Assembly (NCBI GenBank): GCA_910578495.1
Contig: CAJTRE010000039.1
Span: forward strand, 1-19,790
Origin: an uncultured Dorea sp.
GTDB taxonomy: Bacteria; Bacillota; Clostridia; Lachnospirales; Lachnospiraceae
Direction of reading: 5' to 3'
Length of the DNA stretch: 19,790 bases
Both the position numbers and the translations under genes were made by a program. Each line of letters opens with the position of its first letter. Positions within the stretch are counted from its first letter, which is position 1. The notes under the pieces are model-generated. The model made no database searches. It worked only from the letters and a program-made list of their open reading frames with translations, and was not told the origin of the DNA. Shown here one piece after another: positions 1 through 7,930 of this stretch.

Positions 1-118
1 CAAGCAGTTTCAGATAGTTCATAACCATTTCTTCATTCCGCTTTGCGTTTCCATGTACCTTTCCCATATGGCGTTTTGTTACTTCCTTTACTATGGGCGT
101 ATGTTCCATGCTTTCCAT
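1..118 (-). CDS. 5' end of an unrecognised gene, cut by the window edge
   Basis: The reverse strand opens with ATG at 118-116, preceded by a strong ribosome binding site (GGAGG, plus-strand 126-130, spacing about 7 nt). It stays open for 39 codons to the window edge. The visible N-terminus begins MESMEHTPIVKEVTKRHMGK; it is polar and rich in Lys, Glu and Met, with no signal peptide and no membrane segment. I do not recognise the family. The gene is divergent from lgt and shares the 308-bp spacer with it. The good start signals make it probably a real gene, but its function cannot be told from this fragment. Confidence 0.6.
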   Translation of the reverse strand, partial: MESMEHTPIVKEVTKRHMGKVHGNAKRNEEMVMNYLKLL

Positions 119-170
119 GTTTACACCTCCATTTCCTTTTTCCATATCCTTTTTGTTTTAGTACGCTTAA

Positions 171-182
171 CTCTAATTAGAG
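171..182. repeat. Perfect 12-bp palindrome CTCTAATTAGAG in divergent spacer
   Basis: CTCTAATTAGAG is its own reverse complement. It lies about 50 bp upstream of the start of the leftward gene and 87 bp before the lgt -35 box. Its place in a divergent spacer fits an operator for the leftward gene, but short AT-centred palindromes also arise by chance and no bound protein can be named. Confidence 0.4.
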
Positions 183-197
183 AATAGATAATTATAT

Positions 198-250
198 AGG
201 GGTTCGCCGCCTGTAATTTACAAGGTTTCTCAAACAGGCTTTGAACCCCT
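198..250. repeat. Imperfect long hairpin in divergent spacer
   Basis: AGGGGTTC (198-205) pairs with GAACCCCT (243-250). After a 3x3 internal loop, GCCTG (209-213) pairs with CAGGC (235-239), closing a 21-nt loop. No T-run follows on either strand, so it does not look like an intrinsic terminator. It lies just upstream of the lgt promoter. Its role is unknown; regulatory structure and remnant repeat are both possible. Confidence 0.4.
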
Positions 251-268
251 ACCATCACCCCTAACCCC

Positions 269-297
269 TTGACGCAATCTGGATTTTATGGTATATA
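269..297 (+). promoter_or_regulatory. Predicted sigma-A promoter of lgt
   Basis: A TTGACG -35 box (269-274) and a TATATA -10 box (292-297) are separated by 17 bp, close to consensus. Transcription would start near 304, leaving an untranslated leader of about 120 nt before the lgt ATG. That leader contains a 7-bp inverted repeat (TATAGAC at 349-355, GTCTATA at 397-403), so some RNA structure is possible. No known riboswitch was recognised. Confidence 0.6.
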
Positions 298-426
298 TTG
301 AACTGGTAAAGTAGAAGAAATTCAACATAATGTGAAAGAACGGAATTGTATAGACATGGTGAAATTTCGGTTTATAGTGTTCCGGTTTAACGTTTAGTCT
401 ATAACGAAAGTTAAAGGAGATACACC

Positions 427-1293
427 ATGACTAGAACGATTGAGTTCCCGAACATGGGGATTTTGCTTGAAAATGTGGGAGACCATGTTACTATATTTGG
501 GTTTGATATTGCGTTTTATGGGATGATTATTGGTCTTGGAATTCTGGCAGGCATCTTTATTGCAGCGGCAGAAGCGAAGCGGACGGGACAGAATCCGGAA
601 AATTATTACGACCTTTCCATTTATGCAGTGATTTTTTCCGTTATCGGAGCAAGAATCTATTATGTTGCATTTTCATGGGATATGTATAAGGATGACTGGA
701 AGAGTATTTTTAATATTCGTCAGGGCGGACTTGCAATTTACGGTGGAGTGATTGCTGCGATTATTACAGTGATTATTTTTGCGAAGATTAAGAAACTTTC
801 GGCGCCGCTCCTTTTTGATACCGCTGTTCTCGGACTTGTTGCGGGACAGATGATCGGAAGATGGGGAAACTTTTTTAACAGGGAAGCGTTCGGTGAATAT
901 ACGGATAATCTTTTTGCTATGCGTCTTCCTGTCGAGGCGGTGCGCACTTCTGACATCACACAGCTTATGCGAAAGAAGATGGAAACGATAGACAATGTGT
1001 CTTATATCCAGGTTCACCCTACATTTCTCTATGAGTCACTGTGGTGCATGATGGTGCTGATTCTTTTATTGTTATACCGCAGACATAAGAAATTCAATGG
1101 AGAAGTATTTCTTATGTATCTGTTCGGATATGGAGCAGGAAGAGTGTGGATTGAAGGCTTACGAACCGACCAGCTTCTGCTTCCGGGAACGCAGATTCCG
1201 GTGTCTCAGATGCTCGCGGGTGCGCTTGTGGTTATATCCTTGGGAATGATTTTATGTTTCCGAAAGAAAGCAAAAACTTCACTAGACTTTTAA
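427..1293 (+). CDS. lgt: Prolipoprotein diacylglyceryl transferase
   Basis: Lgt is the membrane enzyme that moves a diacylglyceryl group from phosphatidylglycerol to the lipobox Cys of prolipoproteins, the first step of lipoprotein maturation. The 288-residue length is normal for the family. The Lgt signature GRWGNFFNREAFG lies at residues 144-156 and includes the essential Arg. The conserved HPTFLYES (197-204) and GRVWIEGLRTDQL (238-250) blocks follow. Several hydrophobic segments span the protein (about 27-47, 65-82, 104-120, 129-143, 204-216, 258-277). The QGGLAIYGG block (99-107) has Tyr where E. coli Lgt has His103; as far as I recall this is common in clostridial Lgt. The start is supported by AAAGGAG at 413-419. 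The lipoprotein at 17789-18244 is a likely client. Confidence 0.97.
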   Translation: MTRTIEFPNMGILLENVGDHVTIFGFDIAFYGMIIGLGILAGIFIAAAEAKRTGQNPENYYDLSIYAVIFSVIGARIYYVAFSWDMYKDDWKSIFNIRQGGLAIYGGVIAAIITVIIFAKIKKLSAPLLFDTAVLGLVAGQMIGRWGNFFNREAFGEYTDNLFAMRLPVEAVRTSDITQLMRKKMETIDNVSYIQVHPTFLYESLWCMMVLILLLLYRRHKKFNGEVFLMYLFGYGAGRVWIEGLRTDQLLLPGTQIPVSQMLAGALVVISLGMILCFRKKAKTSLDF

Positions 1294-1311
1294 CGGTATT
1301 CGGGCTATAAT
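1283..1311 (+). promoter_or_regulatory. Predicted promoter of the PFOR gene
   Basis: A TAGACT -35 box (1283-1288, overlapping the lgt stop codon) and a perfect TATAAT -10 box (1306-1311) are separated by 17 bp. Transcription would start near 1318. This gives the highly expressed PFOR its own promoter, independent of lgt. Confidence 0.65.
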
Positions 1312-1326
1312 AATTGTACATGTCAA

Positions 1327-1345
1327 ATTACAAATGATTTGTAAT
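1327..1345. promoter_or_regulatory. Perfect 9-1-9 palindrome in the PFOR leader, candidate operator
   Basis: ATTACAAAT (1327-1335), one central G, then ATTTGTAAT (1337-1345) form a perfect 19-bp palindrome about 10 nt after the predicted transcription start and 8 nt before the AAGGAGG ribosome binding site. The odd-centred AT-rich dyad resembles the general geometry of Fur/PerR-family boxes, but the sequence is not a clear match to any consensus I know. It also differs from the Rex site (TTGTTAANNNNTTAACAA). As RNA it could form only a weak hairpin. An operator is the better guess. Confidence 0.5.
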
Positions 1346-1369
1346 ATATTTTAAGGAGGAACAACAAAA

Positions 1370-4300
1370 ATGGCAAGAAAAATGAAGACCATGGATGGTA
1401 ATCAGGCAGCAGCTCACGCTTCATATGCGTATACAGAAGTTGCAGCCATTTACCCTATCACCCCATCATCTGTTATGCCAGAACACGTAGATGAGTGGGC
1501 TACCGAAGGTAGAGAGAATATCTTTGGACAAACTGTACAGGTAACAGAGATGCAGTCAGAGGCAGGTGCGGCAGGTGCTGTTCATGGGTCACTGGCAGCA
1601 GGCGCTCTTACAACAACCTTTACAGCATCCCAGGGCTTACTGTTGATGATTCCTAACTTATATAAAGTAGCAGGTGAGCAGCTTCCGGGAGTATTTAACG
1701 TATCTGCTCGTGCGCTTGCAAGCCACGCTTTATCTATTTTCGGAGATCATTCAGATGTGTATGCTTGTCGTCAGACAGGTGCTGCAATGCTTTGCGAGTC
1801 CAGCGTACAGGAGGTTATGGACTTGACACCGGTTGCACACTGTGCAGCATTAAAAGGAAAACTTCCGTTTATCAACTTCTTTGACGGATTCCGTACATCT
1901 CACGAGATCCAGAAGATTGAGACATGGGATTACGAAGATCTGAAAGATATGGTAGACATGGAGGCAATTGATGAGTTCAGAAATCACTCATTAAATCCAA
2001 ATCATCCATGCCAGAGAGGTTCTGCTCAGAACCCGGATATCTTCTTCCAGGCAAGAGAGGCATGTAATCCTTACTATGATGCTATGCCGGCAATCGTTCA
2101 GGAGTACATGGACAAAGTGAACGCTAAGATCGGAACAGATTACAAACTGTTTAACTACTATGGAGCTGCAGACGCTGAGAAAGTTATCGTTGCTATGGGC
2201 TCTGTATGTGACACAATTGAAGAGACAATCGACTACATGATGGCTGCAGGCGAGAAGGTTGGTGTTGTTAAAGTTCGTCTTTACAGACCATTCAGCGCAA
2301 AAGCATTCGTAGACGCTATCCCGGAGACAGCTAAGGTGATTAACGTTCTTGACAGAACAAAAGAGCCAGGAGCACAGGGAGAGCCATTATACCTTGATGT
2401 AGTATCTGCATTGAAGGGAACAAAATTCGAGAACGCTACAGTAAACTGTGGACGTTATGGATTAGGATCTAAAGATACAACACCTGCACAGATCGTTGCA
2501 GTATTTAATAACGCAGACAAAGACAGATTCACAATCGGTATCGTTGATGATGTTACAAATCTGTCTCTTGAAGTCGGTGCACCGCTTGTTACAACTCCAG
2601 AGGGAACAATCAACTGTAAATTCTGGGGACTTGGAGCAGACGGAACAGTTGGCGCTAACAAGAACTCTATCAAGATTATTGGTGATAACACAGACATGTA
2701 TGCACAGGCTTACTTTGACTATGACTCTAAGAAGTCCGGCGGTGTAACAATGTCTCACTTACGTTTTGGTAAGAGCCCGATCAAGTCAACATACCTGATT
2801 AAACAGGCAAACTTTGTTGCTTGTCACAACCCATCTTATGTAAACAAATATAACATGGTTCAGGAACTTGTTGACGGTGGTACATTCCTTCTGAACTGTC
2901 CATGGGATATGGAAGGTCTTGAGAAACACTTACCGGGACAGGTGAAAGCATTTATTGCTGACCACAATATCAAATTCTATACAATTGATGGTATTAAGAT
3001 TGGTAAAGAAATCGGACTTGGCGGACGTATCAATACAGTTCTTCAGTCTGCATTCTTTAAACTTGCAGCTATTATTCCAGAGGAAGAAGCAATCGACCTT
3101 ATGAAGAAAGCAGCAAAAGCTACTTACGGAAGAAAAGGTGACAAGATTGTTCAGATGAACTATGATGCTATCGATGCCGGCGCTAAGCAGGTTGTTGAAG
3201 TAACAGTTCCAGATTCATGGAAATCCTGTACAGACGAAGGATTGTTCTCACCGGAAGTAAAAGGTGGAAAAGCTGACGTTGTTGATTTCGTTAAGAATAT
3301 TCAGTCTAAAGTTAATGCGCAGGAAGGTAACTCACTTCCGGTATCTGCATTTAACGAGTACGTTGACGGTTCTACACCATCAGGCTCTTCTGCATACGAG
3401 AAACGTGGTATCGCAGTAGATATTCCGGTATGGGTAGAGGAGAACTGTATCCAGTGTAACCGTTGTGCATATGTATGTCCACATGCTGTTATTCGTCCGG
3501 TAGCTCTTACAGAGGACGAGCTTGCAAAAGCACCGGAAGGAACAAAAGCTATAGATATGATCGGTATGCCGGGTATGAAATTCACAATGACAGTATCTGG
3601 TTATGACTGTACAGGTTGTGGATCTTGTGCTAACGTATGTCCGGGCAAGAAGGGCGAGAAAGCTCTCGTTATGAAGAATATGGAAGAGAACGTAGATGTA
3701 TCTCAGGGCGTATTTGATTTCGGAAGAGAGATCGAGGTTAAGCCGGAGGTTGTTGCTAAGTTCAAACCAGAGACAGTTAAGGGTAGTCAGTTCAAACAGC
3801 CGCTTCTTGAGTTCTCAGGAGCATGTGCAGGTTGTGGAGAGACACCTTACGCTAAATTAATTACACAGTTATTCGGTGACAGAATGTACATCGCTAACGC
3901 AACAGGATGTTCTTCTATCTGGGGTAACTCTTCACCGTCTACACCTTACACAGTAAATGCTAAGGGACAGGGACCGGCTTGGTCGAACTCCTTATTCGAG
4001 GATAATGCTGAGTTTGGATATGGTATGTTACTTGCTCAGAAAGCAATCAGAAAGAGATTAAAAGAGAACGTTGAGAGTGTTGCGGCAGCAGATGTTTCCG
4101 CAGATGTAAAAGCAGCTTGTCAGGAATACCTTGATACATTTAACTGTGGTGTAACAAACGGTGATGCTACAGAAAAATTGGTTGCGGCATTATCTGGATG
4201 CGATTGCGATACATGCAAAGAAATCGTTAAGAATAAAGACTTCCTCGCTAAGAAATCCCAGTGGATTTTCGGTGGTGACGGATGGGCTTATGACATCGGA

Positions 4301-4906
4301 TTCGGCGGCGTTGACCATGTATTAGCAAGCGGTGAAGACATCAACGTTATGGTATTTGATACAGAGGTTTACTCTAACACAGGCGGACAGTCTTCGAAAG
4401 CTACTAAGACAGGTGCTACAGCACAGTTTGCAGCAGGCGGAAAAGAGACGAAGAAGAAAGACCTTGCAGGTATTGCAATGAGTTATGGTTATGTATACGT
4501 AGCACAGATCGCTATGGGTGCAGACTTCAACCAGACTGTAAAAGCAATTGCAGAGGCAGAGGCTTATCCGGGACCATCACTTATCATTGCTTATGCTCCA
4601 TGTATCAACCATGGTATTAAGAAAGGTATGAGCAAAGCTCAGACTGAGGAAGCATTAGCAGTAGAGTGTGGATACTGGAATAACTTCAGATTCAATCCGG
4701 CTGCAGAGGGAGCTAAGTTCACACTTGACAGCAAAGAGCCTAAGCAGGAGGATTACCAGGCATTCCTTGATGGAGAGGTTCGTTACAATGCTCTTAAGAG
4801 AGCGAATCCAGAGAAAGCTGAGAAGCTGTTCGCACAGAACGAGGCAGAGGCTATGGAGAGATATGCTTACCTTAAGAAATTGGTTACTCTTTACGGAGAG
4901 GAATAA
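1370..4906 (+). CDS. nifJ: Pyruvate:ferredoxin (flavodoxin) oxidoreductase
   Basis: This homodimeric cytoplasmic enzyme converts pyruvate and CoA to acetyl-CoA and CO2 and passes the electrons to ferredoxin, a central step of anaerobic energy metabolism. At 1178 residues it is full length for the single-chain type. The N-terminal thiamine-diphosphate-binding region contains YPITPSSVMPE (28-38). Two [4Fe-4S] motifs follow: CIQCNRCAYVCP (Cys 693, 696, 699, 703) and CTGCGSCANVCP (Cys 747, 750, 753, 757). The C-terminal TPP domain has the proximal-cluster Cys at 819 and 822 (CAGCGETPY), 847 (ATGCSS) and 1078 (APCINHG), and the GGDGWAYDIGFGG block at 968-980. All twelve cluster Cys are present. 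A strong AAGGAGG (1353-1359) precedes the ATG. It is monocistronic: own promoter, terminator immediately after. Confidence 0.98.
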   Translation: MARKMKTMDGNQAAAHASYAYTEVAAIYPITPSSVMPEHVDEWATEGRENIFGQTVQVTEMQSEAGAAGAVHGSLAAGALTTTFTASQGLLLMIPNLYKVAGEQLPGVFNVSARALASHALSIFGDHSDVYACRQTGAAMLCESSVQEVMDLTPVAHCAALKGKLPFINFFDGFRTSHEIQKIETWDYEDLKDMVDMEAIDEFRNHSLNPNHPCQRGSAQNPDIFFQAREACNPYYDAMPAIVQEYMDKVNAKIGTDYKLFNYYGAADAEKVIVAMGSVCDTIEETIDYMMAAGEKVGVVKVRLYRPFSAKAFVDAIPETAKVINVLDRTKEPGAQGEPLYLDVVSALKGTKFENATVNCGRYGLGSKDTTPAQIVAVFNNADKDRFTIGIVDDVTNLSLEVGAPLVTTPEGTINCKFWGLGADGTVGANKNSIKIIGDNTDMYAQAYFDYDSKKSGGVTMSHLRFGKSPIKSTYLIKQANFVACHNPSYVNKYNMVQELVDGGTFLLNCPWDMEGLEKHLPGQVKAFIADHNIKFYTIDGIKIGKEIGLGGRINTVLQSAFFKLAAIIPEEEAIDLMKKAAKATYGRKGDKIVQMNYDAIDAGAKQVVEVTVPDSWKSCTDEGLFSPEVKGGKADVVDFVKNIQSKVNAQEGNSLPVSAFNEYVDGSTPSGSSAYEKRGIAVDIPVWVEENCIQCNRCAYVCPHAVIRPVALTEDELAKAPEGTKAIDMIGMPGMKFTMTVSGYDCTGCGSCANVCPGKKGEKALVMKNMEENVDVSQGVFDFGREIEVKPEVVAKFKPETVKGSQFKQPLLEFSGACAGCGETPYAKLITQLFGDRMYIANATGCSSIWGNSSPSTPYTVNAKGQGPAWSNSLFEDNAEFGYGMLLAQKAIRKRLKENVESVAAADVSADVKAACQEYLDTFNCGVTNGDATEKLVAALSGCDCDTCKEIVKNKDFLAKKSQWIFGGDGWAYDIGFGGVDHVLASGEDINVMVFDTEVYSNTGGQSSKATKTGATAQFAAGGKETKKKDLAGIAMSYGYVYVAQIAMGADFNQTVKAIAEAEAYPGPSLIIAYAPCINHGIKKGMSKAQTEEALAVECGYWNNFRFNPAAEGAKFTLDSKEPKQEDYQAFLDGEVRYNALKRANPEKAEKLFAQNEAEAMERYAYLKKLVTLYGEE

Positions 4907-4925
4907 GATATTAAACAGATAAAGG

Positions 4926-4976
4926 CGCTCATGAGAGCGTCAGATAAGGCGGGACGTAAGTCCTGCCTTATCTTTT
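4926..4976 (+). terminator. Rho-independent terminator after PFOR, with a small hairpin before it
   Basis: The stem 4942-4954 pairs with 4961-4973 over 13 positions (AGATAAGGCGGGA with TCCTGCCTTATCT, one G-T wobble). The loop is CGTAAG, and T residues follow to 4976. A short CGCTC/GAGCG hairpin with an ATGA loop (4926-4939) lies directly upstream. The strong stem and T-tract argue for efficient termination between PFOR and the GTPase cluster. Confidence 0.9.
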
Positions 4977-5012
4977 AAAAGTAATATATTCGTGAAAAAG
5001 AGGGAGTTATTC

Positions 5013-6080
5013 ATGACAAAAGTGGATATTATATCCGGGTTTTTGGGAGCAGGAAAGACGACATTTATCAAACAGTTGATACAGCAGGTATTCGTGGGTG
5101 AAAAACTGGTTTTGATTGAAAATGAATTTGGTGAGATTGGTATTGACAGTGGTTTCCTAAGAGATGCCGGAATTGAGATTACAGAGATGAATTCTGGATG
5201 TATCTGTTGTACGCTGGTGGGAGATTTTAGTAAAGCGTTAAAGAAAGTTCTGGAAGAATATGAGCCTGACAGGGTACTCATTGAGCCATCGGGTGTAGGA
5301 AAGCTTTCTGATGTGGTAAAAGCCATTGAAGATGTGAAAAAACAAACAGATCTTGAGTTAGAAGGAAGAATTACTGTTGTAGATGGTAAGAAGGCGAAGA
5401 TGTATTTGAAAAATTTTGGTGAGTTTTTTAAGGATCAGGTGGCACATGCGTCTACTATTGTTATCAGCCGCACGCAGATGATGACGGATGATCAGATGGA
5501 AGAATGTGTGAAAATGCTCCGGAAAGAGAATCGGAAAGCGGCAATGATTTCTACGCCTTGGGAGAATTTAGGAAAAGAGGCAATCCGCCATGCATTAGAT
5601 ACAGGGGCAGAGATAGAGGGAATCTTCCAGGAAGAACGCTGTCCGGAGTGTGGACATGAACATCATCATGGAGAGTGCTGTGGACACAAACATCATCATG
5701 GAGAGTGCTGTGGACATGGACATCATCATGGGCATGAACATTCTCATGGAGAGTGCTGCGGACATGAACACAGTCATCATCACGAGCATGAACACCATCA
5801 TGCAGATGATATATTTACAAGCTGGGGCAGAGAGACAGCCCGCAAATACTCAGAGGAAGAATTAGACTTCTTCTTAAAAGCATTGTCAGAGACAGAAAGC
5901 TATGGAACGATTCTGCGCTCTAAAGGTATTATCGAAATGACGGACGGTACATGGAGGCAGTTTGACCTTGTACCGGCGGAATATGAAGTGAGAGAGTGTG
6001 AACCGGATTACACAGGACGTCTGTGTGTCATTGGTACAGAACTGAATGAGGAAGAACTGGAGCAGTTATTCCATCTTTAA
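5013..6080 (+). CDS. COG0523 (CobW/YciC-type) GTPase with His/Cys-rich metal tail
   Basis: COG0523 proteins are G3E GTPases that deliver metals such as Zn, Co or Ni. This 355-residue protein has Walker A GFLGAGKTT (9-17), the ENEFG switch block (36-40), the family metal motif CxCC in SGCICC (61-66) and EPSG (91-94). A SRTQ sequence (152-155) stands at the NKxD position. Residues 210-264 form an insert of repeated His runs and GECCG units, clearly able to bind metal. A CobW C-terminal domain follows (about 265-355, with the GRLCVIG block at 335-341). I chose ATG 5013 over the in-frame GTG at 4992 because AGGGAG (5001-5006) sits 6 nt upstream of it and because Walker A then falls at the usual distance from the N-terminus. 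It is the first gene of a three-gene cluster; I see no convincing promoter in the short gap. The metal cannot be told from sequence. Confidence 0.93.
   Translation: MTKVDIISGFLGAGKTTFIKQLIQQVFVGEKLVLIENEFGEIGIDSGFLRDAGIEITEMNSGCICCTLVGDFSKALKKVLEEYEPDRVLIEPSGVGKLSDVVKAIEDVKKQTDLELEGRITVVDGKKAKMYLKNFGEFFKDQVAHASTIVISRTQMMTDDQMEECVKMLRKENRKAAMISTPWENLGKEAIRHALDTGAEIEGIFQEERCPECGHEHHHGECCGHKHHHGECCGHGHHHGHEHSHGECCGHEHSHHHEHEHHHADDIFTSWGRETARKYSEEELDFFLKALSETESYGTILRSKGIIEMTDGTWRQFDLVPAEYEVRECEPDYTGRLCVIGTELNEEELEQLFHL
5652..5805 (+). repeat. In-frame tandem repeat encoding the His/Cys tail
   Basis: Two 30-nt units (5652-5681 and 5682-5711) encode GHEHHHGECC and GHKHHHGECC with only three base differences. 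An expanded 48-nt unit (5712-5759) and a degenerate His-rich stretch (5760-5805) follow. Each full unit yields a His cluster followed by GECCG. This is an expandable coding microsatellite, so tail length may differ between strains. The long opposite-strand ORF here is just the complement of CAT codons. Confidence 0.85.
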
Positions 6081-6140
6081 TCAGGATAGGAAAAGCTGGA
6101 AATAGATAGAGATAGTTATGAAAAAAGAGAGGTTAATTAC

Positions 6141-7082
6141 ATGAAAACTCCGGTATTTGTATGTACAGGATTTTTGGATAGTGGAAAATCTACCCTGGTA
6201 AAAGAAACTCTGATGAATCAGGACTGGATAGAGCCGGGACTTACCCTTTTGATTTTATGTGAGGAAGGGGAGGTAGAATATTCCGAAAAATATCTGAATG
6301 AAAATAACATGACATTAGTGAAAGTGGACGAGTTTGAACAGTTGAACAGTGCATTTTTTAAAAACTGCGAGAAAAATTACCGGCCTGCACAGGTTGTTAT
6401 CGAATATAACGGCATGTGGAAATTGGAAGATTTGCTGATGATACGCTATCCAAGGAACTGGGAACTGCAAGGCGTGTATTCTACCGTAAACGGTACAACT
6501 TTGGATATGTATTTGAAAAATATGAGAAATGTACTGATGGAACAGCTTACGGAATCAGAATTAATTGTTGTTAATCGCTGTGACCGGAAGATGAGTCGTG
6601 CAGGTTTTCGCAGGGCGCTTAAAGTACAGAATCCGATGGCGCAATTGATTTTTGAGGATACAAATGGTGAGATCATAAAGCCTTCCAAAGAGGATTTGCC
6701 ATATGATACAAGCGGAGAGCCCATTGTCATTGAAGATGAAGATTTTGGGATTTTCTATGTGGATGCTTATGACCATCCGGAATTATATATAGGGAAAGAA
6801 ATAGAATTTAAAGCACAGGCATTTCGTCCAAAGGGGATGGGAGAAGATATGTTCGTCCCGGTGCGTAAGTTTATGACCTGCTGTGCGGATGATATGCGTT
6901 ATTATGGGTATCCATGTAAATTGAAGAAATCGGTAGAATTTCGGAATAAAGAGTGGGTGAAGATTCGGGCGAGGTTTGAATTTGAGGCGGTTGTATATGA
7001 GGATAGCAGACAGCCGATATTGTATCTGATTGATATGGAGAGTACAGAGAAACCGGAAGAAGAAATTGTATATCTGGGATAG
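6141..7082 (+). CDS. COG0523-like GTPase lacking CxCC, with a DUF1980/YcgQ-like C-terminus
   Basis: The 313-residue protein begins like a CobW GTPase: Walker A GFLDSGKST (10-18) and an NKxD-like NRCD (145-148). It lacks the CxCC metal motif and has IEYNGMW (88-94) where the EPSG block is expected. Residues about 200-313 do not look like the usual CobW C-terminal domain. They contain VRKFMTCCADDMRYYG (241-256), which I recognise as similar to the FxxxCCxAD block of DUF1980/YcgQ (TIGR03943), a partner of putative DUF318 permeases. The domain fusion is therefore read from motifs, with medium certainty. GAGAGG (6127-6132) lies 8 nt before the ATG. The gene starts 60 nt after the His-rich GTPase, so the pair are probably co-transcribed and may work together on one metal. 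Confidence 0.82.
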   Translation: MKTPVFVCTGFLDSGKSTLVKETLMNQDWIEPGLTLLILCEEGEVEYSEKYLNENNMTLVKVDEFEQLNSAFFKNCEKNYRPAQVVIEYNGMWKLEDLLMIRYPRNWELQGVYSTVNGTTLDMYLKNMRNVLMEQLTESELIVVNRCDRKMSRAGFRRALKVQNPMAQLIFEDTNGEIIKPSKEDLPYDTSGEPIVIEDEDFGIFYVDAYDHPELYIGKEIEFKAQAFRPKGMGEDMFVPVRKFMTCCADDMRYYGYPCKLKKSVEFRNKEWVKIRARFEFEAVVYEDSRQPILYLIDMESTEKPEEEIVYLG

Positions 7083-7137
7083 TGACCGGAATATGAGTTA
7101 TATACAGAAGAGAATGATGTAAGAGAGGTAAAATGCG

Positions 7138-7848
7138 ATGACAAGAGGAGAAGGAGCCTGTCTGGTATGTGGCAAGCCAATTGTATACTTTGAGAAAGCG
7201 AAGAAAATGAAATGCATCATGTGTCAGAAAGAGTTTGAAAGCCATGCAAGTTGTGAGGACGGTCATTTTGTATGTGATGAATGTCATGCGAAAAAGGGTA
7301 TTGAAGTTATTATGGACGGATGTCGTAAAAGTGTATCTAAAAATCCGGTTATTTTGCTGCAGGAGCTGATGGAAGATCCTTATATCTATATGCATGGTCC
7401 AGAGCATCATGTAATGACAGCGGCAGTTTTATTGACGGCATATCGTAATGCCGGAGGTGAGGCGGATTTTGAAAAAGCGTTGTCAGAAATCAAGTCCAGA
7501 GGCAGTGAATATCCCGGCGGTTCCTGTGGATTGTGGGGCGCGTGCGGTGCGGCGGTCAGTACGGGAATCTTTATGAGTGTCATTACCGGGGCGACGCCTC
7601 TTACCGGACGCTCATGGAAATTGTCTAATATGATGACTGCAAAAGCCCTTACTGCTATCGCAGAAATTGGAGGTCCAAGGTGCTGTAAACGTAATTCATT
7701 TACGGCGGTAAAAGCCGCGGTGGAGTTTGTGAAAGAAGAGCTTGGAGTAGAGATGGAACTTCCAGAAAGGATACAGTGTGATTATTCGGCGGAGAATCAG
7801 CAATGTTTGAAAAAACATTGCCCGTATTATACAGGCTGTAAAATGTAA
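7138..7848 (+). CDS. DUF5714-family Cys-rich protein with N-terminal zinc-ribbon-like region
   Basis: The product has 236 residues, no membrane segment and 16 Cys. The N-terminus carries CLVC (8-11), CIMC (26-29), Cys39 and CDECH (46-50), a pattern that fits one or two metal sites. The middle holds MHGPEHH (85-91) and GGSCGLWGACGAAVSTG (127-143), blocks I associate with the uncharacterised DUF5714 family. A C-terminal Cys set (214, 223, 228, 234) could hold another metal or an Fe-S cluster. AGAGAGG (7122-7128) lies 9 nt before the chosen ATG; an ATG at 7133 is followed at once by a stop. It begins 55 nt after the second GTPase, so it is probably the last gene of that cluster. Family function is unknown to me; linkage suggests a metalloprotein or metal-cofactor role. 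Confidence 0.8.
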   Translation: MTRGEGACLVCGKPIVYFEKAKKMKCIMCQKEFESHASCEDGHFVCDECHAKKGIEVIMDGCRKSVSKNPVILLQELMEDPYIYMHGPEHHVMTAAVLLTAYRNAGGEADFEKALSEIKSRGSEYPGGSCGLWGACGAAVSTGIFMSVITGATPLTGRSWKLSNMMTAKALTAIAEIGGPRCCKRNSFTAVKAAVEFVKEELGVEMELPERIQCDYSAENQQCLKKHCPYYTGCKM

Positions 7849-7895
7849 AAATGGGATTTTTTGAAGAGATTTTTAAAAGATAAAATATTGCTCTC

Positions 7896-7924
7896 TTGAC
7901 AAAGGCTCTGTAATCAGTTAGTCT
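7896..7924 (+). promoter_or_regulatory. Promoter of the T-box/tyrS unit
   Basis: A consensus TTGACA -35 box (7896-7901) and a weak TAGTCT -10 box (7919-7924) are separated by 17 bp, immediately upstream of the T-box leader. Transcription would start near 7931. Confidence 0.65.
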
Positions 7925-7930
7925 AGTAGA

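Noticed and set aside
1327..1345. Rex operator before PFOR
   Set aside because: The palindrome is odd-centred and lacks the TTGTTAANNNNTTAACAA pattern, so naming Rex would go beyond the evidence.
5595..5801. Met-rich minus-strand frame opposite the His/Cys repeat
   Set aside because: It is the complement of repeated CAT codons (ATG on the other strand), not an independent gene.
5652..5805. CRISPR-like or noncoding repeat array
   Set aside because: The 30-nt units are contiguous, in frame, and encode His/Cys units inside a COG0523 gene; there are no spacers.
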